Shown in pieces: positions 16,474-25,300 of a stretch of 64,000 nucleotides of DNA. This DNA is from CAYMRL01 sp964398985. GTDB lineage: Bacteria > Deinococcota > Deinococci > Deinococcales > Trueperaceae. Location of the stretch: assembly GCA_964398985.1 (NCBI GenBank), contig CAYNOS010000005.1:1-64000 (forward strand), in the 5' to 3' direction. The notes below the pieces were generated by a model. That model was not told the DNA's origin. It searched no databases and saw only the letters and a list, made by a program, of their open reading frames with translations. The number at the start of each line of letters is the position of its first letter. The first letter of the stretch is position 1. Position numbers and translations under genes: made by a program.

Positions 16474-17058
16474 ATGCTCTCTCGTAGGGACGCGACTCTT
16501 AACTTGGCTTCCCTGCTGCACCATGCTCCCGGAAGCGATCTGGAGGTCGAGGCGCAGGGCCTGCTGACGCCTGCCGGTGAGCTGCTGGAGGCGGACGGCA
16601 TCACGCTCGACGGCCCGCTCAGTTGGTCGGTGCGAGTGATCAACGCCGGCGGCGATGACGACTTCGTCGTCGACGGCGAGGTCTCCGGCGCCGCCGTGAT
16701 GGAGTGCCGCCGCTGTCTCAAGACCGTCGGCGTGCCACTCGCCACCGAGTTCGTCTATCCGATGAGCTACCGTCCGTCGGAACAACCGCTGAGACTCGAT
16801 GAGTTGAGCTCGGAGGATGACGAGGATCGCTTGGTCTTCGGCTCGCCCGAGGTAGACTTCGCCGAGTTGCTCACGCAGCTCTTCGCGATCGAGGTGCCGC
16901 TCACCGCCCTCTGCCGCGAGGACTGCCGTGGCCTGAGCGAGGACGGCGTCGACCTCAACGAGCACCCCGAGGCCGCCCCGCCTACCAGGACAGAGACCAG
17001 CAACGCGCCCTTCGCGCGCCTCGAGCAGGCGCTGAAGGACCTCGATCTGAAGTCGTGA
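16474..17058 (+). CDS. DUF177/YceD family protein
   Basis: Homologue of YceD, a conserved protein almost always encoded directly before rpmF and linked to 23S rRNA/large-subunit maturation. 194 residues. The family's cysteine motifs MECRRCLK and LCREDC are present and probably bind metal. Start at ATG 16474, 8 nt after a TATACT -10 box; an upstream in-frame TTG is part of the -35 hexamer and is not a start. rpmF follows after 32 bp. Confidence 0.9.
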   Translation: MLSRRDATLNLASLLHHAPGSDLEVEAQGLLTPAGELLEADGITLDGPLSWSVRVINAGGDDDFVVDGEVSGAAVMECRRCLKTVGVPLATEFVYPMSYRPSEQPLRLDELSSEDDEDRLVFGSPEVDFAELLTQLFAIEVPLTALCREDCRGLSEDGVDLNEHPEAAPPTRTETSNAPFARLEQALKDLDLKS

Positions 17059-17090
17059 GCCGCCGAGCTCGAGCTTAGGAGATAACCAAG

Positions 17091-17276
17091 ATGGCCAAGC
17101 ATCCCGTACCCAAGAAGCGCACCTCGCGCGCCAGCCGCGACGCTCGCCGCAGCCACCACGCGCTGAGCGCCCCGACCCTGGTGCCGTGCCCGCAGTGCAA
17201 GGAGCCGAAGCCGCCGCACGTCGTGTGCCCTGAATGCGGCAGCTACGACGGCCGCCAGGTGATCGCGGACGCTTGA
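17091..17276 (+). CDS. rpmF: 50S ribosomal protein L32
   Basis: L32p of the large ribosomal subunit, 61 residues. Starts MAKHPVPKKRTSRASRDARR, as in all bacterial L32, and carries the four zinc cysteines (CPQC and CPEC), i.e. the zinc-binding C+ form. AGGAG lies 9 nt before the ATG. First of the rpmF-fab block. Confidence 0.97.
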   Translation: MAKHPVPKKRTSRASRDARRSHHALSAPTLVPCPQCKEPKPPHVVCPECGSYDGRQVIADA

Positions 17277-17327
17277 CCTCAACCCTGAACACCGCGCTGC
17301 CGGCTGGGGCGTGAGCGAGTCGGCGCC

Positions 17328-18341
17328 GTGAGCGGCCGCTCACCGCGCTCCGGCACCCGCGCGGGCGTCACTGCCCTAGGCGGTTACGCGCCGCCAAACG
17401 TCGTCAGCAACCTCGACCTCGAGAAACTGATGGACACCTCGGACGAGTGGATCACCACTCGCACGGGGATCAAGCGTCGTCACGTGGCGGGCGAGGACGA
17501 GTTCACTTCCGACCTCGCTTACCGCGCCGTCGAGGACCTGCTGGCGCGCCACGGCGACGACGCCCTGGCCGGCGTCGACATGGTCATCGTCGCGACCAAC
17601 ACGCCCGACGCGCTGTTCCCGGCCACCGCCGCGATGGTGCAGGACCACTTCAAGCTCAAGGCCGGGGCGTTCGACCTGCTGGCCGCCTGCCCGGGGTGGA
17701 TCTACGCCCTCGGCATCGCTCGCGGCCTCGTCGAGTCGGGCCAGTGCCGCCGCGTGCTGGCCATCGGCAGCGAGGCCCTTACCAAGATCATGGACTGGTC
17801 GGACCGCTCGACCGCGGTCCTCTTCGGCGACGGCGCCGGGGCCGTGATCGTCGAGGCGGTGCCCGAACCCTTCGGCATCAAGTCCGTCGTGATGGGTGCC
17901 GACGGCAGCGGCGGCAAGTACCTGCACAAGCGTGCGGTGGGCCGCTGCCTCCCCAACGGTGAACCCCTCGCCGAGACCCTTTACATGAACGGCCGTGAGG
18001 TCTTCAAGTTCGCGGTCAGGGTGATGAACACCGCCACCATCGAGGCACTCCAGAAGGCCGGGATCGGCGCCGAGGACATCCGCCGCTTCGTGCCTCATCA
18101 GGCGAACCTGCGCATCATCGAAGCCTCCAGGGAGCGCCTCGGTCTCGAACCCGAGCGCGTGGTCGTGACCGTCGACGAGTACGGCAACAACTCGACGGCC
18201 AGCATCCCGCTGGCGATCAAGCACGCTCTCGACAAGGGCGACATCTCGGAGGGCGACAACCTGCTGCTGGTCTCGTTCGGCGCCGGGTTGACCTGGGCCA
18301 GCTCGGTGCTCACCTGGGGGCCCAAGGCGGCCGCTCGCTGA
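17328..18341 (+). CDS. fabH: 3-oxoacyl-ACP synthase III
   Basis: Starts fatty-acid synthesis by condensing acetyl-CoA (or a branched starter) with malonyl-ACP. 337 residues, thiolase fold, with the catalytic triad Cys121 (LLAACPGW), His257 (VPHQANLRI) and Asn287 (YGNNSTAS). The N-terminal 12 residues before VTALGGYAPP are a little longer than usual; GTG 17328 is the only sensible start. plsX, often found between rpmF and fabH, is absent from the 51-bp gap. Confidence 0.95.
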   Translation: MSGRSPRSGTRAGVTALGGYAPPNVVSNLDLEKLMDTSDEWITTRTGIKRRHVAGEDEFTSDLAYRAVEDLLARHGDDALAGVDMVIVATNTPDALFPATAAMVQDHFKLKAGAFDLLAACPGWIYALGIARGLVESGQCRRVLAIGSEALTKIMDWSDRSTAVLFGDGAGAVIVEAVPEPFGIKSVVMGADGSGGKYLHKRAVGRCLPNGEPLAETLYMNGREVFKFAVRVMNTATIEALQKAGIGAEDIRRFVPHQANLRIIEASRERLGLEPERVVVTVDEYGNNSTASIPLAIKHALDKGDISEGDNLLLVSFGAGLTWASSVLTWGPKAAAR

Positions 18342-19312
18342 TGACGCCCGGCCCTCAGGCCGGTCGGCGGACGAGCAGCGACCGCAAGGTCGCAGCGCTG
18401 TTCCCCGGTCAGGGCTCGCACAAGCTCGGCATGGCCCGCGGTTTCTACGAGGCTTCGGCGGCTGCGCGGCGCGTGCTAGACGAAGCCGAAGCCGCTCTGC
18501 CCGGCCTCCTCAAGCTGATGTGGGAAGGGCCCGGCGAGGAGCTGACCCTCACGGCCAATCAGCAGCCCGCGCTGGTGGCAGCGGGCGCGGCGGCTTACGC
18601 CGCCTACCTGGAGGCGGGAGGAACGGCCGCGCTCTGGGGGGCGGGGCACAGCCTCGGGGAGTACACCGCGCACGTCGCGGCCGGGTCTCTAGGGATCGGC
18701 GCCGCCGTCCGCCTGGTTCACCTGCGCGGCCGCTACATGCAAGAAGCCGTTCCCGAGGGCCGGGGCGCGATGGCCGCCGTCCTCAAGCTCGAGGACGACG
18801 GCATCGCCGCGGTGCTCGCCGAGGTCAACGCGGCCGCCGCCCACGGGGAGCTGGTGCAGGTCGCCAACCGCAACGCTCCCGGCCAGACGGTGATCTCGGG
18901 CACGGCGGCGGCCGTCGCCGCAGCCGCCGAGGCGCTCAAGGAGCTCGGCGCCAGGGTGATCCCGTTGAAGGTGAGCGCACCGTTCCACTGCGACCTGATG
19001 GCGCCGGCCGCCGCCAGGCTGGCGGTCGATCTCGCCGCCACCAGTTTCGAGCAGCCCAGCTTCCGGATCGTCTGCAACGTGACGGCCGACACGCTGAGCG
19101 ACGCCGGTGCCGCCCCCGCCCTGCTCACGCAGCAGGTGACCGGCGCGGTGAGATGGGTCGAGAGCGTCAGGCGCCTCGCCTACTTGGGCGCCGAGCGCTT
19201 CCTCGAGTTCGGGTCCGGCGAGGTGCTCGTCGGACTGGTACGCCGTATCCTGCCTGACGTGGAGACCCTGTCGATCACCGACCCGGCCGGCCTGGCGGAC
19301 GCGCTCGCATGA
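18341..19312 (+). CDS. fabD: Malonyl-CoA:ACP transacylase
   Basis: Loads malonyl groups onto ACP for chain elongation. 323 residues. Oxyanion motif FPGQGSHK near residue 21, nucleophile Ser104 in GHSLGEY, catalytic His in APFHCDLM, and Arg in LRGRYMQEA. Start overlaps the fabH stop (TGATG); its end overlaps fabG (ATGA), so fabH-fabD-fabG are translationally coupled. Confidence 0.95.
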   Translation: MTPGPQAGRRTSSDRKVAALFPGQGSHKLGMARGFYEASAAARRVLDEAEAALPGLLKLMWEGPGEELTLTANQQPALVAAGAAAYAAYLEAGGTAALWGAGHSLGEYTAHVAAGSLGIGAAVRLVHLRGRYMQEAVPEGRGAMAAVLKLEDDGIAAVLAEVNAAAAHGELVQVANRNAPGQTVISGTAAAVAAAAEALKELGARVIPLKVSAPFHCDLMAPAAARLAVDLAATSFEQPSFRIVCNVTADTLSDAGAAPALLTQQVTGAVRWVESVRRLAYLGAERFLEFGSGEVLVGLVRRILPDVETLSITDPAGLADALA

Positions 19313-20079
19313 GCGCGAACGCAGCCGGCGCCCCCGGCCGACCAGGACGCACGGTGCTCGTCACCGGCTCGAGCCGTGGCCTGGGTCGCGCGATGGCCGA
19401 GGAGTTCGCGGCCTGCGGCTACCGCGTCGCCGTGCACTTCGTGAGCTCACGGGCTCAGGCCGACGAGGTGGTGGCCGGCATCCGGGCCGCCGGCGGTGAA
19501 GCTGCCGCCTTCGGCGCCGACGTCGCCAGCTCCGAAGCCTGCCAGCGGCTGGTCAAAGAAGTGATCGAGCACTTCGGTTCGCTCGAGGTGCTGGTGAACA
19601 ACGCCGGCATCACCCGCGACACGTTGGCGCTGCGCATGAAGGACGAGGACTGGGGCGCTGTCCTAGACACGAACCTCTCGGGCGCGTTCTACCTCTCGCG
19701 GGCCGCCCTCAGGGGCATGCTCCGCAGCGGCGCCGGGCGCATCGTCAACGTCGCATCGGTCGTCGGCATACGCGGCAACGTCGGTCAGGCCAACTACGTG
19801 GCCGCCAAGGCCGGGCTCATCGGCCTCACCAAGGCGCTGGCGCGCGAGTACGCGACCAAGGGCGTGACCGTCAACGCCGTCGCGCCGGGCTTCATCGAGT
19901 CGGACATGACGGCGGCCCTGTCCGACGAGGTGCGGGACGCCTACCTGCGCGAGATCCCAGCGGGTCGCTTCGGCACGCCTGGGGACGTCGCCAAGGTCGT
20001 GGCGTTCCTCGCCAGCGACGCTGCCGCCTACGTGAACGGTCAGACGGTCGTGGTTGACGGTGGGATGGTCATGCCGTAA
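19309..20079 (+). CDS. fabG: 3-oxoacyl-ACP reductase
   Basis: NADPH-dependent SDR that reduces 3-oxoacyl-ACP, 256 residues. Cofactor motif TGSSRGLG near residues 20-27, NNAG, catalytic Ser in NVASVVG and YVAAK (YxxxK); the typical ending NGQTVVVDGGMVM is present. Context between fabD and acpP makes FabG much more likely than another SDR. Confidence 0.95.
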   Translation: MSANAAGAPGRPGRTVLVTGSSRGLGRAMAEEFAACGYRVAVHFVSSRAQADEVVAGIRAAGGEAAAFGADVASSEACQRLVKEVIEHFGSLEVLVNNAGITRDTLALRMKDEDWGAVLDTNLSGAFYLSRAALRGMLRSGAGRIVNVASVVGIRGNVGQANYVAAKAGLIGLTKALAREYATKGVTVNAVAPGFIESDMTAALSDEVRDAYLREIPAGRFGTPGDVAKVVAFLASDAAAYVNGQTVVVDGGMVMP

Positions 20080-20159
20080 TGTTGCCTGGCTCGGTACCAT
20101 GCGTGCCGAGAAGGCTCCTCTGCGAGCCGAAAACTACCCCGTGAACGACCGGAACAGGA

Positions 20160-20168
20160 TGCTAGAAT
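20160..20168 (+). promoter_or_regulatory. Extended -10 promoter upstream of acpP
   Basis: TGcTAGAAT is an extended -10 element (TGN plus a near-consensus hexamer) in the 150-bp gap between fabG and acpP. It would start transcription near 20175 and give a leader of about 55 nt carrying the ribosome-binding site. This would allow acpP and fabF extra expression beyond the operon, as is common for the abundant ACP. Confidence 0.5.
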
Positions 20169-20229
20169 CGCGCGGACCCGGGACGTGGGCACGCCGCCAC
20201 GAGCGGCGAGCGCGAGGAAGGAAACCCAA

Positions 20230-20469
20230 GTGGACGAGCACGAGATACTAGAGAAGATCAAGGACGTCGTAGCCGACAAGCTCGACGCCGACCCCGGAGA
20301 CGTGACCGAAGAGTCTCGCTTCATGGAGGACTTGAACGCCGACTCGCTCGACGTCGTCGAGTTGATCATGGGCCTCGAGGACGAGTTCGGAGTCGAGATC
20401 TCCGACGAGGAAGCCGAAGGCATTCGCACCGTCGGCGACGCCGTGAGGTTCATCGCGGACAAGCAGTGA
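20230..20469 (+). CDS. acpP: Acyl carrier protein
   Basis: Small acidic carrier of the growing acyl chain, 79 residues, four helices. The phosphopantetheine attachment site is Ser39 in NADSLDVVE; helix II/III sequence MGLEDEFGVEISDEEAE is canonical. Start is the GTG at 20230, preceded by an AGGAAGG Shine-Dalgarno; an in-frame upstream start would add 15 unrelated residues. Confidence 0.96.
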   Translation: MDEHEILEKIKDVVADKLDADPGDVTEESRFMEDLNADSLDVVELIMGLEDEFGVEISDEEAEGIRTVGDAVRFIADKQ

Positions 20470-20534
20470 CCGCCTGATCGGCTTCGCCAGGCGCGACGGA
20501 CTTTGTGCGGCGCGCCGGGTAGGTTGGTGACTAC

Positions 20535-21764
20535 ATGAGACGAGTAGTGGTAACCGGCGTCGGTCCGGTAAGCCCCATCGGCCTCGGCGCGGACGAGTTC
20601 CTCGCGGGTCAGCATGCTGCCAAGAACGGCATCCGCAGGATCACCCTCTTCGACGCCTCGGACCTCAGCGTCACCATCGCTGGCGAGGTCGACGTCGACG
20701 TCAGCGAGTACATCGAGCGCAAGGAAGCCAAGCGGCTCGACCGCTTCGTCCACTTCGCTCTGATCGGTGCACAACTCGCCCTCGAGGACGCCGGGCTGAG
20801 CGAGTCCGACGTCGCGGGCGAGCACGCCGGCACCTGCGTCGGATCCGGCATCGGCGGCCTCGACACTTGGGAGCAGCAGTCAGGCATCCGCTTCGAGCGC
20901 AGCGCGATGCGCATGAGCCCGTTCTTCATCCCGATGCTGATCGCCAACATGGCGAGCGGCCATGTCGCCATGCGCTTCGGCCTGTTGGGGCCGAGCAGCA
21001 GCGTCGTGACGGCCTGCTCGACAGGTTCGGGCAACATCGGCGACGCCTACCGCATCATCCAGCGGGGCGAGGCCGACATCATGTTCGCGGGCGGCACCGA
21101 GGCGCCGATCACGCCCATGGGCATCGGCGGCTTCGCCGTCATGAAGGCGCTCTCGACCCGCAACGAGAGCCCCGAGACGGCCAGCCGCCCGTTCACCGCC
21201 AGCCGCGACGGCTTCGTGGCGGGGGAGGGCGCCGGTGTGATGGTCCTCGAGGAGCGGGAGAGGGCACTGGCGCGCGGCGCGCGCATCTACGCCGAGATCG
21301 TCGGCTACGGCATCAGCGCCGACGCGCACCACATCACGGCTCCGGCTCCAGGCGGCGCCGGCGCGATCCGCGCGATCAAGTGGGCTCTCAAGTCGGCTGG
21401 GCTGAAGCCTTCCGACGTCGGCTACATCAACGCCCACGGCACCAGCACGCCCGCCAACGATCTCAACGAGACGCTCGCGTTCAAGGCGGTGTGGGAAGGG
21501 CACGGGCAGGTCCCCCCGATCAGCTCGACGAAGTCGATGACCGGTCACACCCTGGGGGCGGCGGGCGGCATCGAAGGCATCGCGACGGTCCAAGCGCTCC
21601 ACTCCGGGGTGCTCCCACCGACGCGCAACTACCTCGATCCCGACCCCGAGCTCGACCTCGACTACATCCCCAACGAGCCCCGCAGACAGCAGGTCGACGT
21701 GGCGCTCTCGACGAACTTCGCGTTCGGCGGCCAGAACGCCTGCCTGGTGTTCAAGCGGGCCTAG
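20535..21764 (+). CDS. fabF: 3-oxoacyl-ACP synthase II
   Basis: Elongating condensing enzyme of fatty-acid synthesis, 409 residues. Catalytic Cys161 (VTACSTGSG), His301 (NAHGTSTPAND) and His338 (TGHTLGAAGG), with the conserved Lys333 in SSTKSMTG; FAFGGQNAC closes the active site. Follows acpP by 65 bp. A TAGGTT box at 20520-20525 could be a weak internal promoter. Converges on murJ with a 31-bp gap. Confidence 0.96.
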   Translation: MRRVVVTGVGPVSPIGLGADEFLAGQHAAKNGIRRITLFDASDLSVTIAGEVDVDVSEYIERKEAKRLDRFVHFALIGAQLALEDAGLSESDVAGEHAGTCVGSGIGGLDTWEQQSGIRFERSAMRMSPFFIPMLIANMASGHVAMRFGLLGPSSSVVTACSTGSGNIGDAYRIIQRGEADIMFAGGTEAPITPMGIGGFAVMKALSTRNESPETASRPFTASRDGFVAGEGAGVMVLEERERALARGARIYAEIVGYGISADAHHITAPAPGGAGAIRAIKWALKSAGLKPSDVGYINAHGTSTPANDLNETLAFKAVWEGHGQVPPISSTKSMTGHTLGAAGGIEGIATVQALHSGVLPPTRNYLDPDPELDLDYIPNEPRRQQVDVALSTNFAFGGQNACLVFKRA

Positions 21765-21795
21765 CACGCACGCCTGGCATGCGGCCACAACACCG

Positions 21796-23412
21796 TCACC
21801 GCGACTGGCGCTTGAGCCTGCGCCACAGCGCCAACGGCTCGGGCAGCTGCAGCGCCGCACCCAACAGCAGGTAACCCCCGCCAAGCACGGCGCCGCCGAC
21901 GGCGACCCGGCCGAGCTGCGAGAACCAGGTCGCGCCCAGACCGAACGCCGCGAGCGCCAGGGCCGCCAGCGCCGCGGCGCCGGCAGCCGCCAGCCAGGCC
22001 TTGAGCGCGTGGCGCCAGAAGGCAGCGGCGCCGAACCCCTCGTTGCGCTCGACGAGGACACTGGTGAGCGCCACCTGCAGCCAGGCGACGATCGCCGTGG
22101 CCCACGAGACGCCGGCGATGCCGAGTGGCTCGGCCAGCAGCCAGTACAACAGGCCCTGCAGACTCAGGAACGAGAGCACCAGGACGACCGGCGTGCGCAC
22201 CTTGCGCCGGATGTAGAAGGTCCGCACCAGCAGACTGAACACCCCGATCGGGAACACCGCCAAACCCAGCGGCGCAGCGGCAGCGATCGTGTAGGCACGC
22301 AGTCCGGCGTCCATCTGCTCGCCGAAGAGCGACCGCCAGTTGTACACGACATCGACGGCCGGTGCCGCCAACAGGACCAGCGCCAGCCCCGCGGGCGCGG
22401 TCAGGAACGCGATGAAGCGCAAGCCTTCGGCGAGCGTCGGCGCGAAGCTCGCGGGCGCCCTGACGGCCTGGTCCGACAAGCGCGAGTAGTAGGCCAGTGC
22501 CGGAGAGATGCTGAACAGGCCGAGGAGCAGGCTGACGAACAGGTCGGCGAGGTAGAACGCGCCCTGGGCGCCGGCATCGATGCCGGTGATGACCCGGGAA
22601 GCCACGACGTTGAGCACCTGCCTGCCGCTGGCCGTCAGCGCGAAGGGCACCATCAACAGCAGCACGGAAGCCAACGCCGGGTGCCAGAGGACACCGGGCC
22701 GCGGCAACAGGCGGTGCCGAACCAGCGCCGGGACCTGGACCAGCAGCTGGAACAGCCCGCCGAAGACGTGGGCGAGAGCTAGCATCGTCGCCTGCCCAGG
22801 GAAGAGCGCCATCAGCGTCACCGTGACCACGTTGAGCGCGACGGGCGCCCAGGCGGGTGCGAGGAAGCGTTCCTCCGCGTTGAGGATGCCCATCGCCAGC
22901 GCCGACAACGAGATGGCCGGCAAGAACGGGAAGACGATCCGTATCAGCTCGGTGGTCAACTGCACGTCGACGTGCCCGGAGTCGGCGATCAGAAGCCTCG
23001 CGACCCACGGCGCGCTGACGAGCGCGAGCAGCATCAGCAGGCCGTTGACCAGCAGCAGCAACGCCAGCAACGCCCCCGACATGCGGCGCCGGTCGGCCCC
23101 CTCCAGTGCGGCGTAAGCGGGCACGAAGGAGTTGGTGAGCGCGCCCTCGGCGAGCAGCTCGCGGAACAGGTTGGGGACCTTGAAGGCCGTGACGAAGGCG
23201 TCGATGACATCGGTGGTGAAGAATTGGGCGAGCAGCGAGTTGCGAAGCAAGCCGGTGACGCGGCTGGCAAGTGTGCCGCCCATCAGCGTCACGGCGCCGC
23301 GCCGGGATGAAGTGGCGCGCCCGCTGGTTACGCCGCGCCCAGCGGGCGCGGCGCCTTCCTCGCCATGCGGCCCCGAGTCGGGGCCGGAACCGTTGCGGGT
23401 CACGGGCGCCAT
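21796..23412 (-). CDS. murJ: Lipid II flippase MurJ (MviN family)
   Basis: MOP/MviN-family integral membrane protein with about 14 helices, flipping lipid II for peptidoglycan synthesis. 538 residues from the chosen ATG. Family signatures: SRVTGLLRNSLLAQFF, DAFVTAFKVPNLFRELLAEG and SFVPAYA in the first 100 residues, including the central Arg residues. The N-terminus of about 45 residues before TLMGGTLASRVTG is unusually long and Gly/Arg-rich. Still longer in-frame starts exist up to 23646, so the true start is open. The polysaccharide locus nearby might use it, but it looks like housekeeping MurJ. Confidence 0.88.
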   Translation of the reverse strand: MAPVTRNGSGPDSGPHGEEGAAPAGRGVTSGRATSSRRGAVTLMGGTLASRVTGLLRNSLLAQFFTTDVIDAFVTAFKVPNLFRELLAEGALTNSFVPAYAALEGADRRRMSGALLALLLLVNGLLMLLALVSAPWVARLLIADSGHVDVQLTTELIRIVFPFLPAISLSALAMGILNAEERFLAPAWAPVALNVVTVTLMALFPGQATMLALAHVFGGLFQLLVQVPALVRHRLLPRPGVLWHPALASVLLLMVPFALTASGRQVLNVVASRVITGIDAGAQGAFYLADLFVSLLLGLFSISPALAYYSRLSDQAVRAPASFAPTLAEGLRFIAFLTAPAGLALVLLAAPAVDVVYNWRSLFGEQMDAGLRAYTIAAAAPLGLAVFPIGVFSLLVRTFYIRRKVRTPVVLVLSFLSLQGLLYWLLAEPLGIAGVSWATAIVAWLQVALTSVLVERNEGFGAAAFWRHALKAWLAAAGAAALAALALAAFGLGATWFSQLGRVAVGGAVLGGGYLLLGAALQLPEPLALWRRLKRQSR

Positions 23413-23527
23413 CAAACCACAGGGGCGGTGTCTTCCATGCCCTAGCATGAGGTGCGTCGCCCCGACGCCGCCGCGTGGGCACCCGGCCCGCGGAGCGCGT
23501 TCGACGACGCCTTTGGAGGCGATCGGG

Positions 23528-24592
23528 ATGACGCGCGCACGCGCCCCTTGGATCCTCGCCCTCGCGCTCGCCCTGGCGGTGCTCGCACTGCCCACCGCCG
23601 GACGGGCCAACGACACCCAGCGCCTGATCGTGGACGCCGGCCTCAACTTGGGCCTGTGGCAAGCGCAGGTGGAGCTGTTCGGGACGCCCGCCAGCGACCC
23701 GTCGCAAACGGGCTACGCGTCCAACGCGTACACCGCGGTCGAGTTGGTGCAGGCTCGGCTGCGGCCGCCCTTCACCGACCTCGACCTGCAGGCGGTGCTC
23801 GACGCCATCGCCGGCTACCCCGCTCGCACCGCCGAGCTGCCGGCGCCGCAACGGGCGGCGGACGTGGCGCAGGTCCACGGGGTCTACCGGTCGCGGTTGG
23901 CGACCGCCTACCTCTCGACGGTGGGCACCTACGCCGCGGCCACCTGCGACGCCGCCTTCCTCGACGTCGGCTACCACCTGGGGCGCGCCCAGATGGCGGC
24001 CTTCGCCGGCGACGCCGCGCGCTTGTCGAACGCCCGCGCGATGCTGCTGCAGGCGATCCGGACCGGCCTCGACGCCGCCCGCGACCTGAGCTGCAGCTTC
24101 AACCTCGAGGACGCGTGGAGCGCCCTGCGGGTGGCGGAGGCGCGCACGCTCGCCGAGTACCAGGCGCTCGTCGAACCGATCCGCCGCACCGCCGCCGAGG
24201 CGTGGGCGCTGGCCGGTCCCGACGTGCCGCGGCTGCCGTCGGACGGGGACCTCGTGAGCCCCCCGCCGCTAGCCGGCGACTTGGTCGGGTCGTGGCGCTT
24301 CGAGACGGGCGTCCGCGTCGACTTCCGAACCGTGGGCGACGAGCTGGTCGGCACGCTACACGAGCTGTCGGCCGACCTGCGCGCGGTCGGCTACACCGAG
24401 GGGATGGAGGCCTACCGCTTGCGGCCGACGGGCGACGGCAACTACGCCGGGGCAGCGCTGGTGCTGGTGTCGTACGGGCAGTTCGACTGGATGCAGGAGC
24501 TGCGCGTGAGCGTGGCCGGCGACGTCGCGCGCTTCCAGGAGCTGTGGGACATGGGGCAGGCGGTCCCGTTCGAGGCGCGGCGGGAGCGGTAA
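23528..24592 (+). CDS. Secreted protein of unknown function
   Basis: I do not recognise the family. 354 residues with a Sec signal peptide (ILALALALAVLALPTAGRA, cleavage near residue 27). The mature part is mostly helical and alanine-rich to about residue 235 (DTQRLIVDAGLNLGLWQAQVE near its start). A smaller beta-rich domain follows (LVGSWRFETGVRVDFRTVG), resembling a lipocalin-like ligand or sensor fold. It contains only two cysteines. GGAGG lies 8 nt before the ATG. Divergent from murJ, so possibly envelope-related. Confidence 0.8.
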   Translation: MTRARAPWILALALALAVLALPTAGRANDTQRLIVDAGLNLGLWQAQVELFGTPASDPSQTGYASNAYTAVELVQARLRPPFTDLDLQAVLDAIAGYPARTAELPAPQRAADVAQVHGVYRSRLATAYLSTVGTYAAATCDAAFLDVGYHLGRAQMAAFAGDAARLSNARAMLLQAIRTGLDAARDLSCSFNLEDAWSALRVAEARTLAEYQALVEPIRRTAAEAWALAGPDVPRLPSDGDLVSPPPLAGDLVGSWRFETGVRVDFRTVGDELVGTLHELSADLRAVGYTEGMEAYRLRPTGDGNYAGAALVLVSYGQFDWMQELRVSVAGDVARFQELWDMGQAVPFEARRER

Positions 24593-24641
24593 GGCGCCGG
24601 CGGGGGCGCGGTATCATCCATTCCAACCAAGGAGGAGCCGC

Positions 24642-25202
24642 ATGAGCCTCTTCAACGTCGTCGCCGAATTCGAACACCCGTCCGCCGCCCAGGACGCCCT
24701 CAACGCCCTGGTGGAAGCCGGTTTCGACCGCAGCCAGATCGGCCTGGTGGCGGGCGCCTCCGAGGAAGCCTTGAGACGCAGGCGGTTGCAGGAGCCCGAC
24801 GAGTACGAGCGCGCCGTGGTGCCTCCCGATACCGGTGCCGCGATGGGCTTCGCGCTCGGCTTCCTCGGCGGCGGCTTCTTGGGTCTGCTGCTGGGCTCCG
24901 GAGCCCTCGAGTTGATGGGCAGGCAGCCCGCCATGGCGGTCGGCCCGTTCTGGGCAGCCGCGATCGGCGCCGTGGTCCTCGGTCTGGCCGGCGGGCTGGC
25001 CGGCTACCTGTTCAACGCGCCGTTACCCAGGCTCGAGCCGGCCACGCTCGAGAACGGCCTGAGCAGGCCCCGGATCCCAACCGTCCTCAACCTCCAGGCG
25101 GAGGGCGAGAGGGCGGCCGAGGCCGGCGCCGTCGTCGGGCGCTTCGGGCCGGAACGCGTGGCGGTCTGGAGACCGGAGAACGGCAGTTGGGTGCCCGCCT
25201 GA
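24642..25202 (+). CDS. Membrane protein with general-stress-protein-like domain
   Basis: 186 residues. The N-terminal 40 residues (FNVVAEFEHPSAAQDALNAL, then EAGFDRSQIGLVAG) match the short alpha/beta domain of general stress protein 17M/YflT-like proteins. Two glycine-rich membrane segments follow at about 65-90 and 104-126, then a 60-residue cytoplasmic-like tail repeating a similar pattern (GAVVGRFGPERVAVW). Strong AGGAGG Shine-Dalgarno 6 nt before the ATG, and a TATCAT box at 24612-24617 as a possible promoter. Function unknown; stress or envelope role is inference. Confidence 0.75.
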   Translation: MSLFNVVAEFEHPSAAQDALNALVEAGFDRSQIGLVAGASEEALRRRRLQEPDEYERAVVPPDTGAAMGFALGFLGGGFLGLLLGSGALELMGRQPAMAVGPFWAAAIGAVVLGLAGGLAGYLFNAPLPRLEPATLENGLSRPRIPTVLNLQAEGERAAEAGAVVGRFGPERVAVWRPENGSWVPA

Positions 25203-25288
25203 ACTGAGACCGCGGGCCGGGCGCCGCAGTTGCGGCCGCCGGCAACTCCGCGCTGCGCTTCCTCACATGGTTGCAGGCAGTGCCCGCG

Positions 25289-25294
25289 TACCAT
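25289..25294 (+). promoter_or_regulatory. -10 box TACCAT placed for a leaderless mRNA
   Basis: TACCAT ends exactly 6 nt before the ATG at 25301, so the transcript would begin at the start codon. It opens the surface-polysaccharide locus. No -35 is clear and there is no Shine-Dalgarno. Confidence 0.45.
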
Positions 25295-25300
25295 TCGGCC

